64,000 bases of DNA from contig NZ_CP020042.1 of assembly GCF_002028425.1 (NCBI RefSeq), positions 1,178,001 to 1,242,000 of the forward strand, read 5' to 3'. Within the stretch, counting starts at the first letter, position 1, and every line of letters starts with the position of its first letter. Shown in pieces: positions 1-13,519 of this stretch. The DNA is from Streptomyces katrae. GTDB taxonomy: Bacteria > Actinomycetota > Actinomycetes > Streptomycetales > Streptomycetaceae. The notes under the pieces are model-generated. The model ran no database searches. It was not told the DNA's origin and was given only the letters and a program-made list of their open reading frames with translations. A program made the position numbers and the translations under genes.

Positions 1-567
1 AAGGCCGACCGGCCCGGCCATCCGGACCGGCTGGTGTTCGACCTCGACCCGGCCGGCGAAGACTTCGCTCCGGTGCGGGAGGCCGCGCTCGGCCTGCACC
101 GGCTCCTGGACGAGCTGGAACTGCCGTCCCTGCCCATGACCACCGGCTCCCGCGGCCTCCACGTCGTGGTCCCCCTCGACCACCGCGCGCCCTTCGACGA
201 CGTACGCGTCTTCGCGCGCGCGGTCGCCGGCGTCCTGGCCGCCCGCCGGCCCGACCGGTTCACCACCGAGCCCAGGAAGAAGGCCCGCCGCGGACGCCTC
301 TACCTCGACACCGGGCGCAACGCCTACGCCCAGACCGCCGTGGCCCCCTACGCCGTCCGCGCCCTCCCCGGCGCCCCCGTCGCCGCCCCACTGTCCTGGA
401 GCGACCTCGACGACCCCGGCCTCACCGCCCGCCGCTGGACCCTCGCCACCGTCGGCGAGCTGCTGGGGGAAGACCCCTGGCGGGCCCCTCCCCGGCCCCG
501 CTCCCTGCGAAGGGCCCACAGCCTGCTCACCGCACTCACCCGTGACGAAACGAACCCGACGCCATGA
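1..567 (+). CDS. ligD: LigD-type DNA polymerase/primase domain protein, 5' partial
   Basis: The gene is open at the left edge, so its amino end is missing. Seen: the D-x-D signature in VFDLDP near the start, then TTGSRGLHVVVPL, then a basic KKARRGRLYLD stretch followed by AVAPYAVRALPG. These occur in the order found in the polymerase domain of bacterial LigD (archaeo-eukaryotic primase superfamily). Known: this domain adds (ribo)nucleotides at double-strand breaks during Ku-dependent non-homologous end joining. No ligase or nuclease domain follows before the stop at 567; any upstream domain lies outside the window. The stop overlaps the next start as ATGA, which suggests translational coupling. 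Confidence 0.85.
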   Translation, partial: KADRPGHPDRLVFDLDPAGEDFAPVREAALGLHRLLDELELPSLPMTTGSRGLHVVVPLDHRAPFDDVRVFARAVAGVLAARRPDRFTTEPRKKARRGRLYLDTGRNAYAQTAVAPYAVRALPGAPVAAPLSWSDLDDPGLTARRWTLATVGELLGEDPWRAPPRPRSLRRAHSLLTALTRDETNPTP

Positions 568-1211
568 CACGACGACGACAGACGACCGTACGAAAGCTGA
601 TGGACGCCTACGGGCGGACCCATGCCGAGGAAGCCGGCATCAAGCTGCGGAACACACCCGCGCCCCTCTACCAACTGCTCACCCTCTGCGTGCTCTTCTC
701 CGTACGGATCAACGCCGACATCGCGGTGGCCGCCGCCCGCGAGCTGTTCGGAGCCGGGATGCGGACACCCCGGGCGATGGCGGACTCCTCCTGGCAGGAC
801 CGGGTGGACGCACTCGGCCGCGCCCACTACCGCCGCTACGACGAGAGCACGGCCACCGCGCTGGGCGCCGGAGCCGAACTCGTCCTCGACCGGTACCGCG
901 GCGACCTGCGCCGCCTGCGCGACCAGGCCGACGGGGATCCGGACCGGATCCGCGCACTGCTGCGGGAGTTCCCGCGGATCGGGCCCGTGGGAGCGGACAT
1001 CTTCTGCCGTGAGGCCCAGACCGTATGGCCAGAGCTGCGCCCCTCGTTCGACGACCGCGCCCGCGAGGCCGCCTCCAAGCTCGGCCTGCCGGCCACGCCG
1101 GAGGCCCTCGCCCGCCTGGTGGACACCGAGACGCTGCCGAGACTGGCAGCCGCCCTGGTGAGGGTCGGACTGTCCAAGGACGCCGCCGACGACCTCCTCG
1201 GAAGGGGCTGA
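564..1211 (+). CDS. Endonuclease III-like helix-hairpin-helix protein
   Basis: The protein has 215 residues and starts with the ATG that overlaps the stop of the LigD-like gene. Seen: an alpha-helical protein with a helix-hairpin-helix-like stretch LLREFPRIGPVGADIF around residues 131-146. An aromatic/acidic segment follows (RPSFDDRAREAASKLGL) where endonuclease III proteins carry the catalytic Asp. Known: HhH-GPD proteins are base-excision glycosylases. The usual catalytic Lys of the LPGVGxKTA hairpin is not obvious here, and no 4Fe-4S cysteine cluster is present at the C terminus. It may therefore be a non-canonical DNA-binding or structure-specific member. Coupling to a repair polymerase supports a DNA-repair role by inference. 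Confidence 0.6.
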   Translation: MTRRRQTTVRKLMDAYGRTHAEEAGIKLRNTPAPLYQLLTLCVLFSVRINADIAVAAARELFGAGMRTPRAMADSSWQDRVDALGRAHYRRYDESTATALGAGAELVLDRYRGDLRRLRDQADGDPDRIRALLREFPRIGPVGADIFCREAQTVWPELRPSFDDRAREAASKLGLPATPEALARLVDTETLPRLAAALVRVGLSKDAADDLLGRG

Positions 1212-1345
1212 GCCGGGGTGGGTGCGGGGGTCGCGTTCTTCGGCGTCGGCATTCTCGATAGCGTGGCTGCCGGCCGCGCACGGCTTCCATGGTCCGGCAC
1301 GCCCGTGCGGTGGGTTTCGACGGAGAGTGATGAGGCGATGAGGCT

Positions 1346-1756
1346 GTGACGAGTGAAGAACGGACGAAGCCCGTGGTCGAGGTTCCGAAGGGGGACGCTC
1401 CCGCCGAGCTGACCGTGCGGGACCTGGTCGTCGGGGAGGGGGCCGAGGTCAAGCCGGGCATGGTGGTCAAGGTCCACTACGTCGGGGTGACCTTCGAGTC
1501 CGGGAAGGAGTTCGACGCCTCCTGGGACCAGGGGCAGCCGTTCAAGTTCGCCCTGGGCAGTGGCAAGGTCATCAAGGGCTGGGACCGGGGGGTGCGGGGC
1601 ATGAGGGTCGGCGGCCGGCGCGAGATCGTCGTTCCCCCGCGTCTCGGCTACGGGAACCAGTCGCCCTCACCCTTGATCCCGGCGGGCTCGACCCTGGTCT
1701 TCGTGGTGGACCTGCTCGACTCGTATTCCCGGACGTCCGGGTGGAGCAACGGCTAG
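1346..1756 (+). CDS. FKBP-type peptidyl-prolyl cis-trans isomerase
   Basis: The protein has 136 residues and a GTG start; no signal peptide is visible, so it is probably cytoplasmic. Seen: one FKBP domain from about residue 38 with VKVHYVG, the FDASWDQGQPFKFALG loop, the VIKGWDRGVRGMRVGG turn and the IVVPPRLGYGN motif, ending in LVFVVDLLD. Known: these residues line the proline/FK506 pocket of FKBPs, which catalyse prolyl-bond isomerisation in protein folding. Length and motif order are typical of small actinobacterial FKBPs. It stands alone between unrelated genes, with no sign of an operon. Confidence 0.93.
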   Translation: MTSEERTKPVVEVPKGDAPAELTVRDLVVGEGAEVKPGMVVKVHYVGVTFESGKEFDASWDQGQPFKFALGSGKVIKGWDRGVRGMRVGGRREIVVPPRLGYGNQSPSPLIPAGSTLVFVVDLLDSYSRTSGWSNG

Positions 1757-1813
1757 CCCCCGGCCGCCGGTTCCCTCCCCCTCTCCCGGCAGAGATCGTG
1801 GTGCCGGTCGGTG

Positions 1814-1825
1814 TCAGTGCACTGA
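1814..1825. promoter_or_regulatory. 12-bp perfect palindrome upstream of the DUF4246 gene
   Basis: TCAGTGCACTGA reads identically on both strands and lies 46 bp upstream of the DUF4246 start, next to a TATCCT box that could serve as a -10 element. A dimeric repressor or activator site is the likely reading, but the binding protein cannot be named. Confidence 0.35.
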
Positions 1826-1870
1826 AGTATCCTTCCCGGCACCGCACACCGACTCGGAGGATCAAGAGAA

Positions 1871-3379
1871 TTGTCCGGCCTGTCCGCCTTTCCGTTGCCC
1901 TTTCAAGCATCGCGTGCCGTAGCGTTCGCGGCACCCCGGACGCTGCGGGAGCTGGAGATGATGCAGTGCAGCACGCACATCCGGGCGAAGGCCGGGTGGT
2001 TCGACAAGATGAAGGACGCCGACGTCGTCGCCCGGTGGACGCGGGAAGCCCGCGAGCAGGGTCTCACCGAGGCTCAGGTGCGTTACGTCCTCGACGAACT
2101 CGCCCACTACGCCGCCCTGCGGGACGGGCGGACCGGCATCGAGGTGTCCGGTGTCGACGGGGTGTGGCAGTCGGACGCGCTGGTCGACGAGGAGCTCGCG
2201 GCTCGGCTGCGCGAGGCGGTGCGGGTGCTGGAAGAGGTTCCCGCGGCGGAGCTGGACTGGCATCCGGGATCCGGTGGTCAGGTACTGGACCTGGTACATC
2301 CCTCGCTGTTCTGCCTGGTGCGGGACGTGAGCCCAGCGCCCGAGGAGGCGTGGCGGAATCCGACGGACCGTTATTCGAAGCACGAGTTCTCGGAGAAGTT
2401 CCAGTGGCTGCCCACGGACGTGGAGGTCGCTGAGGACGGCGGGGTCTGCTTCCGTTCGTACGTCAACAACGTCCACCCGGAGGACCACCGCGAGCTGGCC
2501 TCCGTTCTGCCGGACCTGTTCGCGCGCATGCGTCCGCTCCTGGAGAACGTGCTCACCGATCTGCGCCATCCGCGGCCCCTGCGCATCAAGGCCGATCCCT
2601 ACGGGTGGTACGAGTCGGAGCCGCAGTACCCGAACAGGGCCGACTACGGTGACGACGCCGCCTTCGCGGAGGCCCGCCAGGAGTGGGGGGAGGCCCACGA
2701 CGAGTGGTGGCAGACCCGTCGGCCGGTCGTCCCGGACGCGCCGGAGTTCACCGCGCCCGAGGTGCCCGACGCGACCGCCCGGGTCGACCTGCGCGGCCGG
2801 GGCCTCCAGGTCATCGTGAAGCTGGCCACCATCCACCTCACCCCGGAGAAGCCCGAGTACGCCGGCGGTTCCTGGCACGTCGAGGGGATGCTGAACGAGC
2901 GGATCGTCTCGACCGGCATCTACTACTGGGACAGCGAGAACGTCACCGAGAGCCGGCTGAGCTTCCGCACCGCGCTCGACGACCCGGACTACGAGCAGAA
3001 CGACGACGACGGCCTGCGCGAGGTCTACGGCCTGGAGAACGAGGACGAACTCAACCAGATACTGGGTTCGGCGGCGACTCCGGCGGGCCGCTGCCTGGCC
3101 TTCCCGAACGTCCTGCAGCACCGCGTCGGCGGGTTCCGCCTCGCGGACCCCACCCGCCCGGGGCACCGGAAGATCCTCGCCTTCTTCCTCGTCGATCCGT
3201 CCGAGAGGATCGTCTCGACGGCCGATGTGCCGCCGCAGCAGCCGTGGGCCGAGACCTCGACCATGACCCTGGAAGAGGCGAAGGGCTACCGCGAACAGCT
3301 CATGCACGAACGCAAGTTCTTCGTCGCCGAACACAACGAGCAGCTGTACGAGCGGGAGTTCTCCCTCTGCGAGCACTGA
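1871..3379 (+). CDS. DUF4246 family protein, putative Fe(II)/2-oxoglutarate-type oxygenase
   Basis: The protein has 502 residues. The start is a TTG at 1871, chosen because GGAGG lies 10 bases upstream at 1856-1860; no ATG precedes the conserved region. Seen: family hallmarks VHPSLFCLVRD, IKADPYGWYE, GGSWHVEGMLNE, TGIYYWDSENVTESRLSFR and LAFPNVLQHRVGGFRLADP. Known: this set defines DUF4246, common in fungi and scattered in streptomycetes, with no firmly assigned function. Inferred: the HVE triad around residue 335, a later His (LQHRV) and an Arg in GHRKILAFF match the HxD/E...H...R arrangement of 2-oxoglutarate-dependent iron oxygenases. No partner gene lies beside it; the next gene is convergent. 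Confidence 0.75.
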   Translation: MSGLSAFPLPFQASRAVAFAAPRTLRELEMMQCSTHIRAKAGWFDKMKDADVVARWTREAREQGLTEAQVRYVLDELAHYAALRDGRTGIEVSGVDGVWQSDALVDEELAARLREAVRVLEEVPAAELDWHPGSGGQVLDLVHPSLFCLVRDVSPAPEEAWRNPTDRYSKHEFSEKFQWLPTDVEVAEDGGVCFRSYVNNVHPEDHRELASVLPDLFARMRPLLENVLTDLRHPRPLRIKADPYGWYESEPQYPNRADYGDDAAFAEARQEWGEAHDEWWQTRRPVVPDAPEFTAPEVPDATARVDLRGRGLQVIVKLATIHLTPEKPEYAGGSWHVEGMLNERIVSTGIYYWDSENVTESRLSFRTALDDPDYEQNDDDGLREVYGLENEDELNQILGSAATPAGRCLAFPNVLQHRVGGFRLADPTRPGHRKILAFFLVDPSERIVSTADVPPQQPWAETSTMTLEEAKGYREQLMHERKFFVAEHNEQLYEREFSLCEH

Positions 3380-3407
3380 GCCCCGTCGGTCCCGGCCCCC
3401 GGAGCGG

Positions 3408-5027
3408 TCAGTGGCGGGCGTCCGCCCGGGGGCGTTCCAGGGTGAAGGCGTCCACCGGGGTCAGCTCTCCGTAGGGGCCGTCGAAGGTGTAGTACGTGAC
3501 GTTCATCCGGGTGCGGCCGGAGCCCCTGGTGCCCGGGTCGACGTCGAAGGCTGCGAAGCCGTGGGGGTGGACGCGGTCCTGCACGGCGCGCCAGGGGGCG
3601 TCCTCGGTGAGGTAGACCGGCGTGCGGTGGCGGCCCTGGGGTTCCTTGCTCACGTCGACGACGACGCGCCCCTTGGGCTCCTCGAACAGGTCGTCCTGGG
3701 TGGTGGCGAAGTTGCCCCCGCCACCGATGATCATGTGGACGGTCCCCTTCCCGGTGTCGGCGACGTCGGTGCGGGTGGAGACCGGGACCGGGGTGCGGGT
3801 GTCGTTGGGCAGGGTGCCGCGGACCGGGAGCGACCGCTCGTAGTAGTGCTCGTGGCCGCAGAGCACCAGGTCGACCCCGTACGCGTCGAAGAGCGGGCCC
3901 CATTCCTGACGGACTCCGAGGTCGCTGCCGCCGCTGCGGTGGCTGGAGATCATGGGGTGGTGCATGAAGACGACGATCCAGTCGATGCCGGTGTCGGCCC
4001 GCGCCGCCTTCAGTTCCCGCTCCAGCCAGCGGCGCTGTGCGCCGCCGGAGTAGCCGCGCAGATAGATGTCCCCGGTATCGACGATCGCCACGTCGTCGTT
4101 GGCCAGGCTGATGAAGCGGACCCCGCCGACGGTGAAGGCGTACCACAGGCCGCGGGTCTGGGCGTCGGTGGCGGTGGCCGCGTCCGGCAGGGTGAAGTAG
4201 GTCTGGTAGCCCGTCAGTCCCAGGGGGCCGTTGCCCTTCTCGGTCTCGCCGTTGCCGACGCAGGGCATCCAGGGACGCAGCCGCGCCGAACGGCTGTTGC
4301 CGATGAACCAGTCGGCCCAGGTCGCGACGCGGTCCTCACCGATGGCACCGGCCACGCCCGCGTAGCAGAGGTCGCCGTTGACCAGGTTGAACAGCGGGGC
4401 GACCCGTTCCACCGCGGCCACGATGTCGGCGGAGGCCTCGGTGCCGCCCTGGGTGCTGGTGTGGAGCCGGAAATGGCCGAGCGGCGGCGGTGCGTCGGGC
4501 GTGGGCCACGTGAGGGAGCGGCGCAGATTGGGCGTGCCCTGGTCGCCGAAGCTGGTGAAGGTGAACGCGGAGCGGCCGCGCGGGGCGGTAGTGAACGACC
4601 CGGTCTCCTGCGCGGCGCCGTCGTGCCCGGCCGAGTACAGGTAGGTGGTGTCGGGCCGCAGTCCCGTGATGCGGGCGTGGTGGACGTACACCTCCCGCCG
4701 GGACAGGTCGTCACGGTAGGTCCGGGTCTCGGCGTCGACCGCGTGCCCCGAGCCGCCGCCGTCCGGTGAACCGAGGTGGACCCGCGGCCGCCGGACGGAC
4801 TGGGGACTGATCCAGGAGACGGTCATCTCGGTGGCCGGGTCGGCGCCGAACTGCAGGTGCAGCCCCGCCACTCCGGGCACCCCGATCCGGCTGGGCGTGC
4901 GCTGCAGCAGGGGCGACACCGCGTCCGCCGGCCTCTCGGCGGCCCGTGCGCTTCCCGTGCTCCCGACGGCGGCGGCAGCCGCACCAGCGGTCGAGCCGGT
5001 CAGTAACGTCCTGCGCGGAATCGGCAT
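3408..5027 (-). CDS. Tat-exported purple-acid-phosphatase-like metallophosphoesterase
   Basis: The protein has 539 residues; the start ATG has AAAGGTG just upstream. Seen: a twin-arginine signal (PRRTLLTG, then an Ala-rich stretch ending SARA), then a fibronectin-like N-terminal domain of the purple acid phosphatase type (LQFGADPATEMTVSWISP, ARITGLRPDTTYLY). The catalytic domain has SFGDQG, NLVNGDLCYAG, CVGNGETE, VVFMHHPMIS and LCGHEHYYER. Known: these five blocks carry the metal ligands of purple acid phosphatases, which hydrolyse phosphomonoesters outside the cell. The eighth codon is TTA (5004-5006), inside the Tat signal. In Streptomyces that makes translation dependent on the bldA tRNA, so late or developmental expression is expected. 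Confidence 0.88.
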   Translation of the reverse strand: MPIPRRTLLTGSTAGAAAAAVGSTGSARAAERPADAVSPLLQRTPSRIGVPGVAGLHLQFGADPATEMTVSWISPQSVRRPRVHLGSPDGGGSGHAVDAETRTYRDDLSRREVYVHHARITGLRPDTTYLYSAGHDGAAQETGSFTTAPRGRSAFTFTSFGDQGTPNLRRSLTWPTPDAPPPLGHFRLHTSTQGGTEASADIVAAVERVAPLFNLVNGDLCYAGVAGAIGEDRVATWADWFIGNSRSARLRPWMPCVGNGETEKGNGPLGLTGYQTYFTLPDAATATDAQTRGLWYAFTVGGVRFISLANDDVAIVDTGDIYLRGYSGGAQRRWLERELKAARADTGIDWIVVFMHHPMISSHRSGGSDLGVRQEWGPLFDAYGVDLVLCGHEHYYERSLPVRGTLPNDTRTPVPVSTRTDVADTGKGTVHMIIGGGGNFATTQDDLFEEPKGRVVVDVSKEPQGRHRTPVYLTEDAPWRAVQDRVHPHGFAAFDVDPGTRGSGRTRMNVTYYTFDGPYGELTPVDAFTLERPRADARH

Positions 5028-5314
5028 GGGGCACCTTTCTCGAAGCGAGTCGTCGCTCGCGTGAACCCTGGGGGCGGTCGACCGCAATGATGCCTGCGGG
5101 AAGCTCTCGTGGACGAGGATTTTCCGTCGGCGGGGCCTGCGGCCAGCCGGCGGCCCGGGCGGGTGCGGTCTCCTGGCGCCGCGACGGCCATGCCGTCGCA
5201 CTGCTGAGGCTGGAGGCGCCCGTGGCCGGGACGGGCCCGGCACCGCGCGTGGGGCTGAGGGTGCGTGGTGCGGCGCGGGGCCCGGCCGGGCGGGGGGCTG
5301 CGGCCGGGCGGGGG

Positions 5315-9997
<4,683 letters not shown>

Positions 9998-10378
9998 ATT
10001 TCAGGAGCTTTCTCTTTCGGTGGCGCAGCTCGAAGAGCCCGGAGCTCGATGAGTCCGGGGAGCGCACGTCGGCACGCGTCGGCGTACCGCAGGCGGTGTG
10101 TGGGGAGAAGCGGGGCCGGGGCCGCGGGCGGGCGCACCGGGAGGGAGGGGCCGTTCAGCAGCCGTGGGCTACACGGCCGGGGGCCCAGGCGACCTCGTGG
10201 GCGGGGCGCAGCGGCGCGGAGACGGTCGGCATCCGACGTCGCCTCCTTCCCTGAGCTCACGAGTCGTTGCGCCCGAAGCTACGTCGCCGCAGGTTGATCG
10301 GTCAAGCATGGGTTCCGGCATGTGGCCCGTTGTCACTCCGGACGGCTCCGGACGGCCGCCGGTGGGCCGGCTGTCCCG
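9998..10378. other. Intergenic region upstream of xdhA
   Basis: A 381-bp gap between xdhA (start 9997) and the end of the next minus-strand gene. It should hold the xdh promoter. Apart from the possible 25-codon reading frame listed separately, no clear operator, riboswitch or terminator was recognised. A slightly less GC-rich stretch around 10258-10312 is the most promoter-like part for the minus strand. Confidence 0.5.
10155..10232 (-). CDS. Possible 25-residue small ORF or leader peptide upstream of xdhA
   Basis: Seen: ATG with GGAGG nine bases upstream, then 25 codons ending in ...RVAHGC and TGA; the stop is 157 bp before the xdhA start on the same strand. The peptide begins MPTVSAPLRPAHEV. 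It matches no family I know and its composition is ordinary for GC-rich DNA, so the ribosome binding site is the only positive evidence. It could be a regulatory leader peptide for the xdh operon or chance. Confidence 0.25.
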   Translation of the reverse strand: MPTVSAPLRPAHEVAWAPGRVAHGC

Positions 10379-11980
10379 TCAGGGGCCCGTCTCGAACGCC
10401 GGGGGCTTGAGGCCCTTGAGGCATTGCGTGTCCGGGGTCGTCGGGGTGTCGAAGAAGGAGACCGCGATGGTCTGGGCGCACTTCGAGGTCGCGAAGACCA
10501 CGTGGGGCTCGTAGGGGACGGTGACGACGGTGGCCCGGGACAGGGTGCGGGCGACGTACGGGCCGTTGGCCGCTCCGGTCTGGGAGTCGAAGCCGCCCGA
10601 GAGGGCCAGCGTGGGGATGTCGCTCTTGGTGACGTCCCGGATCGAGCGCGGTGCGGCGGGGACGTTCCAGGTGTCGCAGTCCTGGTGGAGGTAGGCCAGC
10701 TGCGGTGCCTGGGACTGGACCGCGCGCGGGAAGGACGGGAAGGCCTCCTCGCCGCCGCGCAGGGCCGCGTCCCGGGCCGCGTACGGGGTCCACTCGCTGC
10801 AGAACACGCCGTAGACCAGCCCGTGGGAGAGCCGGCCGACGGCCTGGGGCGAGTACTTGCCGACCGACCACTGCTCGGCGATGCGCTGGGGCTTGCCGTG
10901 GTCCAGTTCGTCGAGGGCGCGCGGCACCTGGGCCGCGACGTGGGTGGCGGAGGTCAGCCAGTTCACCAGGGCCGCGCCGTCGAGGAGCACCTTCACCTGC
11001 TTGTGGGTGTCGGGCAGGGTGACGGTGGTGGTGACCGGCTTGGCCTGGAGTTCGCGCACGAGGCGTTCGAAGGTGGCCGACAGGTTCGGGTAGCGGTCGT
11101 TGCAGGCGGGCTGCTCGGCGCAGGCCTTGAACAGGCCGTCGAAGCCCTGCTTGGCGGCGCTCCAGGTCAGGGCCTCACCGGCCGTGGAGGGCGGCAGGAT
11201 GCCGTCGATGCCGACCGACCGGATCCCTTGCGGGTGCAGGCGCATGGTGACGAGCGCCAGCTGGGTGCCGTAGGAGATGCCGTACAGGTTCCACTGCGCC
11301 ACGCCCAGCGCGCCGCGCAGGTCCGCGAGGTCGGCGGAGCTCTCGGTGTCGTTGTAGGCGCCGAGGTCGGCCCCGAGGCCGACGAGCCGGTCGCGGCAGG
11401 CCTTCGTGGCCTGGAGGTGCAGGCGTTCGGAGTCGGGCGAGGCGTAGGCGAGGCCGGTCGCGCGGGCGTTGAACTCGTCGATGTCCGGGCAGGTGAGGGC
11501 CGGGTCGGCCGAGTACGTGCCGCGCTGGGACATGAAGATCACGTCGCGGTCGCGGTTGAGGCCGCCGTCGACGGCCATCTTCGCCTCGCCGACGGCGTCG
11601 TCCCCGGGTCCTCCGGCGAGCCAGACGATCGGGTCGGGCCGTGGCGTCGCGGCGAGCGCCGGCACGATCGCCACCCCGAGCGTGATCTTGCGGCCGTCCG
11701 GTCTGGTCCGGTTCTCGGGGACGGTGAGCGTTCCGCAGCGGGCGCCGTCGAGCTCGGCGACCGGCTCGGGCGTCCTGGGGCAGGCGCCCGGTGTGTAGCG
11801 GGCGTCGCCGGCCGTCCCGGCGACGGTGCCGAGGGGCGCCGGGGGCGGGGTGGCGGCGCCGTACGCCTGGACGGGCGCGCCGAACAGGCCGGTGAGGAGC
11901 AGGCCGGCCGCCAGGCCGGCGGAGGAGGCGTGCAGCCGTCGCACGGTGCGGCGGGGGCGGGACGCGTCGGTGCGGGGCAT
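10379..11980 (-). CDS. Secreted tripeptidyl aminopeptidase-like alpha/beta hydrolase
   Basis: The protein has 533 residues; the ATG has GGAGG five bases upstream. Seen: an Arg-rich N terminus, a hydrophobic export segment (AAGLLLTGLFG) and a probable cleavage after VQAYG. Then the S33 peptidase layout: VWLAGGPG (oxyanion loop), IFMSQRG, the nucleophile elbow YGISYGTQLAL, a helical cap, a late Asp in LSGGFDSQTG and a catalytic His in YEPHVVF. Known: this is the Streptomyces tripeptidyl aminopeptidase/SlpD-SlpE type, which removes N-terminal peptides from extracellular proteins. It lies 12 bp downstream of a close paralogue, so the pair is a tandem duplication in one transcript. Confidence 0.9.
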   Translation of the reverse strand: MPRTDASRPRRTVRRLHASSAGLAAGLLLTGLFGAPVQAYGAATPPPAPLGTVAGTAGDARYTPGACPRTPEPVAELDGARCGTLTVPENRTRPDGRKITLGVAIVPALAATPRPDPIVWLAGGPGDDAVGEAKMAVDGGLNRDRDVIFMSQRGTYSADPALTCPDIDEFNARATGLAYASPDSERLHLQATKACRDRLVGLGADLGAYNDTESSADLADLRGALGVAQWNLYGISYGTQLALVTMRLHPQGIRSVGIDGILPPSTAGEALTWSAAKQGFDGLFKACAEQPACNDRYPNLSATFERLVRELQAKPVTTTVTLPDTHKQVKVLLDGAALVNWLTSATHVAAQVPRALDELDHGKPQRIAEQWSVGKYSPQAVGRLSHGLVYGVFCSEWTPYAARDAALRGGEEAFPSFPRAVQSQAPQLAYLHQDCDTWNVPAAPRSIRDVTKSDIPTLALSGGFDSQTGAANGPYVARTLSRATVVTVPYEPHVVFATSKCAQTIAVSFFDTPTTPDTQCLKGLKPPAFETGP

Positions 11981-11992
11981 CGGTCCTCCCGG

Positions 11993-13519
11993 TCACTTCG
12001 GGGTGATGGTGAACGGCGCCGGCTCCAGGCCGGCCACGCAGCCGGTGTCGGGGGCGGCCGGGCGGGCGAGGAAGGAGGCGAGCACCTTGGCCGCGCAGGG
12101 CGACTGCGGGACCACCCAGTGCGTGATGCCGGGGATCTTCACGGAGGTCGAGCGGGACAGCGTGCGGGAGGCGTCCTTCGCGAAGCCTGCGCCGGTCTTC
12201 TGGTCGAAGGTCCCGGAGAGGAGGAGCGTGGGTACGGAGCTGACGGCGGCCACCCGCTGCTGGGCGGCCCGGTCGGGAACGTTCCAGGTCCGGCACACGT
12301 CGAGCTGGAAGGGGAGCTGCGGTGTCTGGGCCAGGACGGTGTCCGGCCACCCGGGGAAGGCCTTGCGGCCCGCGTCCAGCACCGCGGATTCGGTGACCCC
12401 CGGCGTCCACTCGGCGCAGGCCACCGACTCCGTCAGCCCGTGCGCGGTCATGCCGGTCGCCTGGACGGAGTCGACCGCCCGGGCCCGGGCGAAGCGCTCC
12501 GGGTTCCCGTGGGCCAGTTCGTCGATCGCCGCCGGGAGGTCGGCCGGCTTGATGGTGTTGGCGACGAGCACGCCGAGCACGGCTCCCCCGTCGAGGACCA
12601 CCTTCACCGGGGCCCCGCCCTTCGGCGGGGCGGCGGTCAGCGTCAGCGGCTTCGCCTCCAGCCGCTTCACCTGCTCGTCCAGCGTCTTGCGCAGGTCCGG
12701 GTAGCGGCTCTTGCAGGCCGGCTGGGCCGCGCACGCGTCGAGGATGGCGCCGATGCCCTCCTGTGCGCTGGGCCAGCCCCAGGGCAGGACCACGCTCTGC
12801 GGGGGCGTGACCGAGTCGATCGCCACCGCGCGGATCCCCTCGGGGTGGGTGCGCAGATAGGTGAGGGCCAGGTTGGTCCCGTAGGAGTATCCGTAGACGT
12901 TCCACTGCGCGATGCCGAGCGCCGTGCGCAGGTCGACGAAGTCCGCCGCGTTATCCACGGTGTTGTAGGCCCCGAGGTCGGTCCCGTCGGCCGTCAGACG
13001 GTCCCGGCACTGCTTGAAGGCGTCCAGCATCTGCGACTTGGCCTGCGCCGAGTCGTAACCGAGGCCCACGTAGCGCGCGTTGAAGCGGTCGACCTCCGGG
13101 CAGGCCAGGTTGGGCCGGTCGTAGCGGTTCCCCCGCTGCGCCATGATGATCAGGTCGTGGTCCCGGTTCACGCCGGCCGCGGTCAGGAACGGGATGTCGT
13201 CGAAGGTCTCGCCTCCGGGGCCGCCCGCCATGAACACCACGGGCTCCGCGGCGGGCTTGGCCGAGACGGCCGGGATGACCGCCGTGGCCAGCTTGATGGT
13301 CCGGCCGCCGGGACGGGCCCGGTTCTCGGGGACCTCCAGGAATCCGCAGCGCGCCTTGGCCAGCTCGGGGACCGGCTCGGCCGTCTTCGGGCAGGGGCCG
13401 GGCACGAACCGCGCGGGTGCCGCCGGGGTGGGGGCGGCGGCGGCCGGCGCCGCCGTGACGGCGGCCAGGCAGACCAGGGCGGCCGCTGCGGCCGCCGTGT
13501 TGCGGGTGTGCTTCGCCAT
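11993..13519 (-). CDS. Secreted tripeptidyl aminopeptidase-like alpha/beta hydrolase, paralogue
   Basis: The protein has 508 residues; the ATG at 13519 was chosen because GAGGA lies ten bases upstream and the signal peptide (MAKHTRNT, then an Ala-rich core ending PAAAAP) starts directly there. Seen: VFMAGGPGG, IIMAQRGNRYD, the nucleophile elbow YGYSYGTNLAL, LSGTFDQKTG with the Asp, and ITHWVVPQ with the His. Cysteines flank the domain as in its neighbour. Known: family S33 serine exopeptidases of the TAP/Slp type. It is the first gene of a two-gene tandem pair (12-bp gap). Sequence divergence from the neighbour is moderate, so the duplication is not recent. Confidence 0.9.
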   Translation of the reverse strand: MAKHTRNTAAAAAALVCLAAVTAAPAAAAPTPAAPARFVPGPCPKTAEPVPELAKARCGFLEVPENRARPGGRTIKLATAVIPAVSAKPAAEPVVFMAGGPGGETFDDIPFLTAAGVNRDHDLIIMAQRGNRYDRPNLACPEVDRFNARYVGLGYDSAQAKSQMLDAFKQCRDRLTADGTDLGAYNTVDNAADFVDLRTALGIAQWNVYGYSYGTNLALTYLRTHPEGIRAVAIDSVTPPQSVVLPWGWPSAQEGIGAILDACAAQPACKSRYPDLRKTLDEQVKRLEAKPLTLTAAPPKGGAPVKVVLDGGAVLGVLVANTIKPADLPAAIDELAHGNPERFARARAVDSVQATGMTAHGLTESVACAEWTPGVTESAVLDAGRKAFPGWPDTVLAQTPQLPFQLDVCRTWNVPDRAAQQRVAAVSSVPTLLLSGTFDQKTGAGFAKDASRTLSRSTSVKIPGITHWVVPQSPCAAKVLASFLARPAAPDTGCVAGLEPAPFTITPK

